The notes below the pieces were generated by a model that was not told the DNA's origin, searched no databases, and was given only the letters and a program-made list of their open reading frames with translations. The position numbers and the translations under genes were made by a program. Source: Streptomyces sp. SDr-06 (GTDB lineage: Bacteria > Actinomycetota > Actinomycetes > Streptomycetales > Streptomycetaceae). From it: a DNA stretch of 64,000 nucleotides. The DNA lies in NCBI RefSeq assembly GCF_003324565.1, contig NZ_QOLA01000002.1, positions 496,001 through 560,000 of the forward strand. The letters are read 5' to 3'. Within the stretch, counting starts at the first letter, position 1; each line of letters begins with the position of its first letter. Below, piece after piece: positions 8,290 through 21,470 of the stretch.

Positions 8290-9504
8290 ATGGCGAAACG
8301 CGAACGGGTCGTACGGATGTCGGTGGAACTGCCCCTGTGGCGGGCCCTGACCGGCTACCGGGTGCTCACGACGCTCTACGCGGTGGCGATCTTCGTCAGC
8401 GGCTACCACAAGTTCGAGCGGCCCTGGGTGGGCATCGGCTACCTGTCGGTGCTCACCGTGTGGAACTTCGCGACCCTGCCCCGGGTGGCGAACGCGGCCG
8501 CCTGCACCAAGCGCTTCCTCGCCGTCGACCTCACCGTGGTGCTCACCGGCATCCTGCTCACGCCGCTCGCGGACGTGGACGCGCAGCACGTCGACGGTCC
8601 GACGCTGCCCACCATCGCGACGGCCGGAGCGGTCCTCGCCTTCGCCATCAAGGGCGGCTGGCGCTGGGCCGGTTTCGCCTCCTCGCTGGTGGCCGTGGCC
8701 AACATCGTGGAGCGCGGCCACCCCACCCGGGACACCTTCCACAACGTGATCCTGGTGTGGATCGCCTCCATCGCGATCGGCTACATCGTCGAGGTGGCCC
8801 GGGCCAGTGAGGCGACGCTCGCGCGCGCCCTGGAGATCGAGGCGGCCACCCGCGAACGCGAGCGGCTGGCCCGTGACATCCACGACAGCGTGCTCCAGGT
8901 GCTCGCCATGGTGCAGCGCCGCGGCAGCGCGCTGGGCGGCGAGGCCGCCGAGCTCGGCCGGATGGCCGGAGAGCAGGAGGTCGCGCTGCGCACCCTGGTC
9001 TCCAGCGGTCTGGTGCCGCCCACCCGCGCCTCCGAGGACGCCGCCAACGGCGCCGTCGTGCGGGCGGTGGAGGTCGACGACGAGGGGGACGACACGGCGC
9101 CCGTCGACCTGCGCTCGTTGCTCGCCCGGCACGCCGGGTCGAGGGTCTCCTTCGCGGAGCCGGGCGCTCCGGTGCCGCTCACGCCCACCGCGGCCAGGGA
9201 GCTCGCGGCCGCTGTCAGTGCCGCCCTGGACAATGTGCGGATGCACGCGGGGGAGTCCGCCCAGGCCTGGATCCTGGTCGAGGACTGGGGGGACGAAGTG
9301 ATCGTGACGGTACGGGACGACGGTCCCGGCATCCCGGCGGGCCGGCTGGAGCGGGCCGAGGGGGAGGGGCGCATGGGCGTCGCCCTCTCGATCCGCGGCA
9401 GGCTGCGGGACCTGGGCGGCACGGCGGAGCTGATCTCCGTGCCGGGCCAGGGTACGGAAGTTGAACTGAAGGTCCCACGGGGGAAGGCAGGACGGCACGG
9501 ATGA
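8290..9504 (+). CDS. macS: MacS family sensor histidine kinase
   Basis: This 404-residue protein has several N-terminal membrane segments (about residues 20-155), a HisKA_3 dimerisation domain with the phospho-acceptor His198 in DIHDSVLQ, and a C-terminal HATPase domain (VRDDGPGIP, then EGRMGVALSI). It overlaps the following response regulator by 4 bp. The pair corresponds to MacRS of S. coelicolor (SCO2121/SCO2120), reported to influence morphogenesis and actinorhodin production; the stimulus is unknown. A GTG at 8281 is an alternative start; I prefer the ATG at 8290 for its spacing from the G-rich stretch upstream. Confidence 0.9.
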   Translation: MAKRERVVRMSVELPLWRALTGYRVLTTLYAVAIFVSGYHKFERPWVGIGYLSVLTVWNFATLPRVANAAACTKRFLAVDLTVVLTGILLTPLADVDAQHVDGPTLPTIATAGAVLAFAIKGGWRWAGFASSLVAVANIVERGHPTRDTFHNVILVWIASIAIGYIVEVARASEATLARALEIEAATRERERLARDIHDSVLQVLAMVQRRGSALGGEAAELGRMAGEQEVALRTLVSSGLVPPTRASEDAANGAVVRAVEVDDEGDDTAPVDLRSLLARHAGSRVSFAEPGAPVPLTPTAARELAAAVSAALDNVRMHAGESAQAWILVEDWGDEVIVTVRDDGPGIPAGRLERAEGEGRMGVALSIRGRLRDLGGTAELISVPGQGTEVELKVPRGKAGRHG

Positions 9505-10199
9505 CCCAGCAGCAGACGGCGCGCGCGGATGCGTCGGTGAAGGTGATGGTGGTCGACGACCACCCGATGTGGCGCGACGCGGTCGCCCGCGACCTGGCCG
9601 CCGCGGGCTTCGACGTGGTCGCCACCGCGGGGGACGGGCCGCAGGCGGTGCGCCGGGCCCAGGCCGCGGCGCCCGACGTCCTGGTCCTCGACCTCAACCT
9701 GCCGGGCATGCCCGGCGCCCAGGTCTGCAAGGAACTGGTCGCCGCCAACCCGGCGTTGAGGGTGCTGGTCCTGTCCGCGTCCGGCGAGCACGCCGACGTA
9801 CTGGAGGCGGTGAAGTCCGGCGCGCTCGGCTACCTCCTCAAGTCGGCCAGCACCGAGGAGCTGACCGACGCGGTGCGCCGCACGGCCGTCGGCGACCCGG
9901 TGTTCACGCCGGGCCTGGCCGGCCTCGTCCTGGGGGAGTACCGCAGGCTCGCGACGGACCCGGCGCCCGCCACCGCGGACGAGCCGAAAGCCCCGCGGCT
10001 CACCGAGCGCGAGACCGAGGTGCTGCGCCTGGTCGCCAAGGGCCTGAGCTACAAGCAGATAGCCGAGCGCCTGGTCATCTCGCACCGCACGGTGCAGAAC
10101 CACGTCCAGAACACCCTGGGCAAGCTCCAGCTGCACAACCGGGTGGAGCTCGTGCGGTACGCGATCGAGCGCGGCCTCGACAGCGTGGACGACGCCTGA
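9501..10199 (+). CDS. macR: MacR, NarL/FixJ-type response regulator
   Basis: This 232-residue DNA-binding regulator is paired with MacS. The receiver domain shows the acidic pair at DD (19-20), phospho-acceptor Asp64 in LVLDLNLPG, and Lys in GYLLKSAS. A linker leads to a LuxR/GerE helix-turn-helix (LTERETEVLRLVAKGLSYKQ onward, about 165-225). The ATG lies inside the macS stop (ATGA), so translation is coupled. By analogy with S. coelicolor it should activate genes for membrane or secreted proteins; its targets cannot be read here. Confidence 0.93.
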   Translation: MTQQQTARADASVKVMVVDDHPMWRDAVARDLAAAGFDVVATAGDGPQAVRRAQAAAPDVLVLDLNLPGMPGAQVCKELVAANPALRVLVLSASGEHADVLEAVKSGALGYLLKSASTEELTDAVRRTAVGDPVFTPGLAGLVLGEYRRLATDPAPATADEPKAPRLTERETEVLRLVAKGLSYKQIAERLVISHRTVQNHVQNTLGKLQLHNRVELVRYAIERGLDSVDDA

Positions 10200-10282
10200 G
10201 CGGGCCATCCCCCGTACGGGTGAACGGCGGCTCCTCAACTCCCCTACGGATCAAGTGAATTGACCTTCCGTCCCATCCCGGA

Positions 10283-10296
10283 GTGACCTACGTCAC
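10283..10296. promoter_or_regulatory. GTGACCTACGTCAC, candidate Crp-type site upstream of phosphofructokinase
   Basis: The palindrome GTGAC-CTAC-GTCAC fits the Streptomyces Crp consensus GTG(N)6GNCAC. It lies 48 bp before the phosphofructokinase start, just upstream of a TAGCGT hexamer (10300-10305) that could be a -10 element. Assignment to Crp is inference; other regulators use similar palindromes. Confidence 0.4.
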
Positions 10297-10343
10297 CACT
10301 AGCGTGGACCGCGTACGTCACTCCCAGGTGAAGGGACCATTCC

Positions 10344-11372
10344 ATGCGGGTCGGAGTACTGACCGGAGGCGGTGACTGCCCCGGACTCAACGCCGTCATC
10401 CGGGGCATCGTCCGCAAGGGTGTGCAGGAGTACGGATACGAGTTCACCGGGTTCAAGGACGGCTGGCGCGGCCCCCTGGAGGGCGACACCGTCCGGCTGG
10501 ACATCCCGGCGGTGCGCGGCATCCTGCCGCGCGGCGGCACCATTCTCGGCTCCTCGCGCACCAACCCCCTCAAGGCGGAGAACGGTGTCCGCCGCATCAA
10601 GGAACACCTCACCAAGCACGAGATCGACGCGGTGATCGCGATCGGCGGCGAGGACACCCTGGGTGTCGCGGCCCGGCTCAGCGACGAGTACGGCGTCCAG
10701 TGCGTCGGCGTGCCCAAGACGATCGACAACGACCTGTCCGCCACCGACTACACCTTCGGGTTCAACACCGCCGTCGGCATCGCCACCGAGGCCATCGACC
10801 GGCTGCACACCACCGCCGAGTCCCACATGCGGGTCCTGGTCGTCGAGGTCATGGGGCGGCACGCGGGCTGGATCGCCCTGCACTCCGGCCTCGCGGGCGG
10901 CGCCAACGTCATCCTCATCCCCGAGCAGCGCTTCGACGTCGAACAGGTCTGCGGCTGGATCACCTCGCGCTTCAAGGCCTCGTACGCCCCGATCGTCGTG
11001 ATCGCCGAGGGGGCCATGCCGAAGGACGGCGAGATGGTGCTCAAGGACGGCACCCTCGACTCCTTCGGGCACGTGCGGCTCTCCGGCGTCGGCGAGTGGC
11101 TGGCCAAGGAGATCGAGAAGCGCACCGGCAAGGAGGCCAGGACCACCGTCCTCGGCCACGTCCAGCGCGGCGGCACCCCGAGCGCGTTCGACCGGTGGCT
11201 GGCGACCCGCTTCGGGCTGCACGCCATCGAGGCGGTGCGCGACGGAGACTTCGGCAAGATGGTCGCGCTGCGCGGCACCGACATCGTGCGGGTGCCGATC
11301 TCGGAGGCCACCTCGAAGCTGAAGACGGTGGACCCCGCGCTCTACGCCGAGGTCGGCGTCTTCTTCGGCTGA
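10344..11372 (+). CDS. pfkA: 6-phosphofructokinase (ATP- or PPi-dependent)
   Basis: The enzyme makes fructose-1,6-bisphosphate, the committed step of glycolysis. The 342-residue protein has GGGDCPGLNAVIRG at the N-terminus, the catalytic TIDND (126-130) and the MGRHAGWIA fructose-phosphate motif. The phosphoryl-donor site reads GGED with Asp at residue 104, and PKTIDND with Lys125 before the catalytic loop. In this family an Asp at position 104 together with that Lys is the combination of PPi-dependent enzymes such as Amycolatopsis methanolica Pfp; ATP enzymes have Gly there. The name pfkA follows the S. coelicolor paralogue (SCO2119). Donor choice should be regarded as open. A Crp-like palindrome lies upstream. 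Confidence 0.93.
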   Translation: MRVGVLTGGGDCPGLNAVIRGIVRKGVQEYGYEFTGFKDGWRGPLEGDTVRLDIPAVRGILPRGGTILGSSRTNPLKAENGVRRIKEHLTKHEIDAVIAIGGEDTLGVAARLSDEYGVQCVGVPKTIDNDLSATDYTFGFNTAVGIATEAIDRLHTTAESHMRVLVVEVMGRHAGWIALHSGLAGGANVILIPEQRFDVEQVCGWITSRFKASYAPIVVIAEGAMPKDGEMVLKDGTLDSFGHVRLSGVGEWLAKEIEKRTGKEARTTVLGHVQRGGTPSAFDRWLATRFGLHAIEAVRDGDFGKMVALRGTDIVRVPISEATSKLKTVDPALYAEVGVFFG

Positions 11373-11390
11373 CCCGGCCGGGCACATCCG

Positions 11391-11431
11391 GGCTGTGGGC
11401 CGTATATTCGCGATATCCGGCCCATAGCCCT
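11391..11431 (+). terminator. Long hairpin after the phosphofructokinase gene
   Basis: Thirteen pairs (11391-11403 with 11419-11431, one G-U) enclose a second ATAT/ATAT stem around TCGCG. It lies 18 bp after the stop and before the dehydrogenase, so it probably terminates or attenuates transcription. Confidence 0.6.
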
Positions 11432-11474
11432 CCTGTCTGGCTTCACGGTCAGAAGCGCCCATAAGGGGAGAGTC

Positions 11475-12473
11475 GTGAAGATCCTGGCATTCGGCGTGCA
11501 GGCCGACGAGAAGCCGTTGATCGAGAAGGCCTTCGCGCGACTGCACGACGTGCGCTGTCTGGACGTCTTCCTCACCGAGGACACCGCGCCGATCGCCGCC
11601 GGGTACGAGGCCATCTCCACCAGCGTCAACGCCAACCTCAACGCGCGGGTGCTGCAGAGCCTCGCCGCCGGCGGCACGCGGATGATCGCCCAGCGCTCCA
11701 CCGGCTTCAACAACATCGACCTGGACGTGGCCGCACGCCTCGGCCTCACCGTCGCCCGGGTCTCCTCCTACTCGCCGTACTCCGTGGCCGAGTTCGCCTG
11801 GACGCTGGCGATGGCGGTCAACCGCCGGATCGTGCGGGCCTCCAACCGCACCCGCGACTTCGACTTCCGCCTGGACGGGCTGCTCGGCCGCGATCTGCGG
11901 GGCCGCACGGCCGGCGTCCTGGGCACCGGCAAGATCGGCGAGGCGTTCACCCGCATCGCGCACGGCTTCGGCATGAACCTGCTCGGCTGGGACGTGGCCC
12001 AGAACCCGTCCTGCGTCGAGCTCGGCATGAAGTACGTCGACAAGGACGAGCTCCTCGCGAGCGCCGACGTGATCAGCCTGCATGTGCCGCTGCTGCCCTC
12101 GACCCAGCACATCATCGGGCGCGCCGAACTCGCCGCGATGAAGGACGACGCGATCCTGGTCAACTCCAGCCGGGGCGGTCTGATCGACACGGACGCGCTG
12201 GTCGGCGAATTGCGCAAGGGCAGATTCACGGGTGTCGGTCTGGACGTGTACGAGGCGGAGGCGGGCCTGTTCTTCCTCGACAAGTCGCTCGAAGCCGTCG
12301 AGGACGACACCCTGGCCCGCCTCGTGACCTTCCCCAATGTGGTGGTCACCTCGCACCAGGCGTACTACACACAGGACGCGGTGGGCCAGATCGTCGCGGC
12401 GACGGTGGAGAACGTGGCGGCCTACCTGGCAGGCCGCCACACCGAGAACGTCCTCGTCCCGGCAGCGCCGTAG
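11475..12473 (+). CDS. D-2-hydroxyacid dehydrogenase (D-lactate dehydrogenase-like)
   Basis: This 332-residue NAD-dependent dehydrogenase reversibly reduces 2-oxo acids such as pyruvate to D-2-hydroxy acids. The Rossmann fingerprint is GVLGTGKIGEAF. The family's catalytic Arg is in NSSRGG, Glu in DVYEAE and His in TSHQAYYT. Sequence style (MKILAFGVQADEKP) is that of fermentative D-LDH (LdhA). The GTG start follows GGGGAG (11465-11470). It is separated from the phosphofructokinase by a hairpin and faces the trpEG gene tail to tail with only 7 bp between. A glycolytic or redox-balancing role is inferred from context. Confidence 0.88.
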   Translation: MKILAFGVQADEKPLIEKAFARLHDVRCLDVFLTEDTAPIAAGYEAISTSVNANLNARVLQSLAAGGTRMIAQRSTGFNNIDLDVAARLGLTVARVSSYSPYSVAEFAWTLAMAVNRRIVRASNRTRDFDFRLDGLLGRDLRGRTAGVLGTGKIGEAFTRIAHGFGMNLLGWDVAQNPSCVELGMKYVDKDELLASADVISLHVPLLPSTQHIIGRAELAAMKDDAILVNSSRGGLIDTDALVGELRKGRFTGVGLDVYEAEAGLFFLDKSLEAVEDDTLARLVTFPNVVVTSHQAYYTQDAVGQIVAATVENVAAYLAGRHTENVLVPAAP

Positions 12474-12480
12474 CCGGGCC

Positions 12481-18896
<6,416 letters not shown>

Positions 18897-18910
18897 TCCC
18901 GTACGTACCG

Positions 18911-18943
18911 GTGGGGCGCGGATCCGTGTGATCCGCGCCCCAC
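18911..18943 (+). terminator. aroH terminator
   Basis: A perfect 14-bp stem (18911-18924 with 18930-18943) and a 5-nt loop lie 14 bp after the aroH stop. Confidence 0.85.
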
Positions 18944-18986
18944 TGGCGTATCCGGGGCTTTTGCGTACCCGGGGTGCCGGGTAAGG

Positions 18987-19005
18987 TTAGGTTAGCCTCA
19001 CCGAC
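18987..19005. promoter_or_regulatory. Iron box (DmdR1/IdeR-type operator)
   Basis: TTAGGTTAGCCTCACCGAC matches the actinobacterial iron-box consensus TTAGGTTAGGCTCACCTAA closely over its first 16 positions, with one central mismatch. It lies about 75 bp upstream of the bfd-like gene and faces the iron-storage pair. Iron-dependent control is a strong inference. Confidence 0.75.
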
Positions 19006-19078
19006 AGTCGGGAACCGATCGATCGGAACGGGCCTTTACCCATCGATCCCGCGTCGATCGCTCCGGGAGGTGAACCGC

Positions 19079-19327
19079 GTGTACGTATGCAACTGCTTCG
19101 GTGTCACCGAGGAGCAGGTCCGGAAGCACGCGGACGGCGGTGCCTGCACCCCGCGCCAGATAGCTTCCGCCTGCAAGGCCGGCACCGACTGCGGTTCGTG
19201 CGTGCGCCGCATCCAGGCGCTGCTCGGACGCGGCGCCTGCCCCCGCCGGGAGCTGGTGGACCAGGGCAGGCCCGCGCTCACCGCGGTCGCCCCCGACCGG
19301 GCCCCGGCCCTGGACGAGGCCGCGTGA
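19079..19327 (+). CDS. Bacterioferritin-associated ferredoxin-like [2Fe-2S] protein
   Basis: This 82-residue protein has a BFD-like domain. Cys4, Cys6, Cys38 and Cys41 (CNC at the start and CGSC later) are placed to hold a [2Fe-2S] cluster. Bfd proteins dock on bacterioferritin and donate electrons to release stored iron. The GTG start follows GGGAGG, 8 nt upstream. The neighbour on the opposite strand, 13 bp away, is bacterioferritin, and an iron box precedes the gene, which fits a role in iron mobilisation under starvation. The last 30 residues are low-complexity and probably flexible. Confidence 0.88.
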   Translation: MYVCNCFGVTEEQVRKHADGGACTPRQIASACKAGTDCGSCVRRIQALLGRGACPRRELVDQGRPALTAVAPDRAPALDEAA

Positions 19328-19340
19328 CCCTTCGCCCGGC

Positions 19341-19820
19341 TCAGCTCTCGGGCTGCTCGATCAGCTGGGCGATGTAGAGCGCCTCGCCGAGCTTGTCGAC
19401 GAGCTCCAGCTGGGTGTCGAGGTAGTCGATGTGGTGCTCCTCGTCGGCCAGGATCGACTCGAAGATGTTCGCGGACGTGATGTCGCCCTTCGCGCGCATG
19501 ACCTCGATGCCGCGCTTGAGGCGGTCGATCGCCTCGACCTCGATCTGCCGGTCCGCCTGGAACATCTCGGTGACCGTCTGCCCGATGCGCACATGGAAGA
19601 GGCGCTGGAAGTTCGGCAGGCCGTCCAGGAAGAGGATCCGGTCGGTCAGCACCTCCGCGTGCTTCATCTCGTCGATCGACTCGTGACGCGTGTACTTGGC
19701 CAGCTTCGTCCAGCCGAAGTTGGCCTGCATCGCGCTGTGCAGCCAGTACTGGTTGATCGCCGTCAGCTCGGCACTCAGCTGCTCATTCAGGAATTCGATG
19801 ACCTCGGGGTCGCCCTGCAT
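19341..19820 (-). CDS. bfr: Bacterioferritin
   Basis: This iron-storage protein assembles into a 24-subunit shell, oxidises Fe2+ and stores ferric mineral. The 159 residues match the family length. Ferroxidase ligands are visible in LSAELTAINQYW (Glu), ESIDEMKHAE (Glu, His), the Glu of QADRQIEVEAID and ADEEHHIDYL (Glu, His). The Met of DEMKH is the expected axial haem ligand. The ATG at 19820 is chosen because GGAAGGAG lies 7 nt upstream; an earlier TTG in frame lies on that ribosome site. It converges with the bfd-like gene, 13 bp apart, with no terminator between. Confidence 0.96.
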   Translation of the reverse strand: MQGDPEVIEFLNEQLSAELTAINQYWLHSAMQANFGWTKLAKYTRHESIDEMKHAEVLTDRILFLDGLPNFQRLFHVRIGQTVTEMFQADRQIEVEAIDRLKRGIEVMRAKGDITSANIFESILADEEHHIDYLDTQLELVDKLGEALYIAQLIEQPES

Positions 19821-19973
19821 CGCAGAGGCTCCTTCCAAGCGGTAACCGGTCAGATTCCGCGCATCCTCGCACCGTGATCAGAACGCGTCCAGTAAGTGCA
19901 TGCTTAGTAGGAGTTGCCCGAATCGGGACGTCCCTGGTCATCACCACCCCCCGGGGTCTGTCACCATGGAGTC

Positions 19974-20606
19974 ATGGGTCAGCCGGAGAGCCGGGAGCGG
20001 CAGGGAGCAGCGCAGACGGAGCTTCCGCCGGGGCAGCGGCTCCAGCGCGGCTGGCCGGTCACCCACTACGGTCCGGTGCCCAAGTTCAAGCCGGAACGCT
20101 GGGAGTTCCGGGTCTTCGGAGCCACCGCCGACGGCGACAAGCACTGCTGGAACCACGAGGAGTTCTCGGCGCTGCCGTTCGAGACCGTGGTCGCCGACCT
20201 GCACTGCGTCACCAAGTTCTCGATGGTCGGGGCCGAATGGGGCGGGGTGAGCACCCGCACGATCGCCGAACTGGCGCCGCCCGCACCCGATGTCACCCAT
20301 GTGATGGTGTGGGCCGAGTACGGCTTCAGCTCCAATCTGCGCCTGGCCGACTTCCTCGGCGACCGTACGCTCTTCGCCACCCACAACGGCGGTGAACTGC
20401 TCACCGCCGAACACGGCTTCCCGCTGCGCCTGGTGGTGCCGCACCTCTACGCCTGGAAGGGCCCCAAGTGGGTGCGCGGCGTCGAGTACATGACCGCGGA
20501 CCGCCGGGGCTTCTGGGAGGAGCGGGGGTACCACAACATCGGCGACCCCTGGCGCGAGCAGCGCTACTCCTACCAGGAGGAGCCCGGGGACGGCCCCGAG
20601 CTCTAG
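19974..20606 (+). CDS. Sulfite oxidase-like molybdopterin oxidoreductase
   Basis: This 210-residue protein is the molybdopterin-binding domain of the sulfite oxidase fold (YedY/MsrP-like). The candidate molybdenum-ligand Cys is in DLHCVTKFS, followed by WGGVS, the substrate-pocket region GFSSNL, and the cofactor segment LVVPHLYAWKGPKWVRGVEY. It lacks the haem and dimerisation domains of full sulfite oxidases and has no Tat signal, so it is a small cytosolic variant of unknown substrate. The ATG at 19974 gives the usual N-terminus (GQRLQRGWPVTHYGPVP). It abuts endonuclease IV tail to tail with 1 bp between the stops. Confidence 0.88.
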   Translation: MGQPESRERQGAAQTELPPGQRLQRGWPVTHYGPVPKFKPERWEFRVFGATADGDKHCWNHEEFSALPFETVVADLHCVTKFSMVGAEWGGVSTRTIAELAPPAPDVTHVMVWAEYGFSSNLRLADFLGDRTLFATHNGGELLTAEHGFPLRLVVPHLYAWKGPKWVRGVEYMTADRRGFWEERGYHNIGDPWREQRYSYQEEPGDGPEL

Positions 20607-20607
20607 C

Positions 20608-21459
20608 TCACGCCCGCAGCGACTTCAGCCGGGCCACGTCCGCCGCGTGCCCCTCCTTGCCGCCCGGGGTCTCGATGACCAGCGGTACGCCCGCGGTGGC
20701 CGGGTGGGCGAGCAGCTCGCGGAACGGCTCCTCGCCGATGTGGCCCGAGCCGATGTTCTCGTGGCGGTCCTTGTGCGCGCCCGCCACGTCCTTGGAGTCG
20801 TTGGCGTGGATCAGCTTCAGCCGTCCCTCGCCGACGGTCTCCACCAGCAGGTCCAGGGTCTGCTTCATCGCGCCCGGGCCGACGAGATCGTGCCCGGCCG
20901 CGTAGATGTGACAGGTGTCCAGGCAGACGCCCAGCCTGGGGTGGGAGTCCAGCGCCTCGAAGTACGGGCCGAAGTCCCAGGTGCGCGAGCACAGGGAGGC
21001 GCCCTGGCCCGCGGTCGACTCCAGGAGCAGGAACGGGTCGTCGTCGTGGGTCAGCTCGTCGAGCAGCGGCAGCAGACGCGTACGGACCTGCGCCAGGGCC
21101 TCCGCGCGCGGCCGTCCGCCGGTCGCCGAACCGGTGTGGACGACCACGCCGAGCGCGCCGATCTCGCGGCCCCGGCGCAGCGAGTGGCGCAGCGACTCCA
21201 CCGACCGCTCCGCCGTCGCCTCGGTGTGCGAGCCGAAGTTGATCAGGTACGGGGCGTGCACATACGCCGGGATCGAGGCCTCGGCGCACTCGGCGCGGAA
21301 CCTCTCGTCCTGGGCCGGATTCCCGGTGGGGGTGGCCCAGCCGCGAGGGTTGGCGACGAAGACCTGCACGGTCTCGGCGCCGATGTCGCGCGCGTAGGCG
21401 AGGCCGGTCGTGGCGAGGCCGCCGGCCACGGGGACGTGGCCGCCGATGGGGTTGCGCAT
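20608..21459 (-). CDS. nfo: Deoxyribonuclease IV (AP endonuclease)
   Basis: Endonuclease IV cleaves 5' of abasic sites in base-excision repair. The 283-residue TIM-barrel protein shows metal-site motifs in order: GGHVPVAGG, YVHAPYLINF, VVVHTGS, LLLEST, LGVCLDTCHIYAAG, LIHANDSK and HENIGSGHIG. The ATG has no strong ribosome site but follows the kinase stop by 11 bp, so it is probably co-transcribed with the kinase gene. The sequence is that of a normal, full-length family member. Confidence 0.93.
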   Translation of the reverse strand: MRNPIGGHVPVAGGLATTGLAYARDIGAETVQVFVANPRGWATPTGNPAQDERFRAECAEASIPAYVHAPYLINFGSHTEATAERSVESLRHSLRRGREIGALGVVVHTGSATGGRPRAEALAQVRTRLLPLLDELTHDDDPFLLLESTAGQGASLCSRTWDFGPYFEALDSHPRLGVCLDTCHIYAAGHDLVGPGAMKQTLDLLVETVGEGRLKLIHANDSKDVAGAHKDRHENIGSGHIGEEPFRELLAHPATAGVPLVIETPGGKEGHAADVARLKSLRA

Positions 21460-21470
21460 GGGGTGACTAC

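Noticed and set aside
5117..8350. A 1077-codon open frame on the plus strand
   Set aside because: It overlaps five genes with clear families and reads as Arg/Pro/Gly-rich low complexity, a typical shadow in high-GC DNA.
19903..19916. TAAG-TGCATG-CTTA repeat between bfr and the sulfite-oxidase-like gene as an operator
   Set aside because: Arms are only 4 bp and there is no match to a known site; kept out of the feature list.
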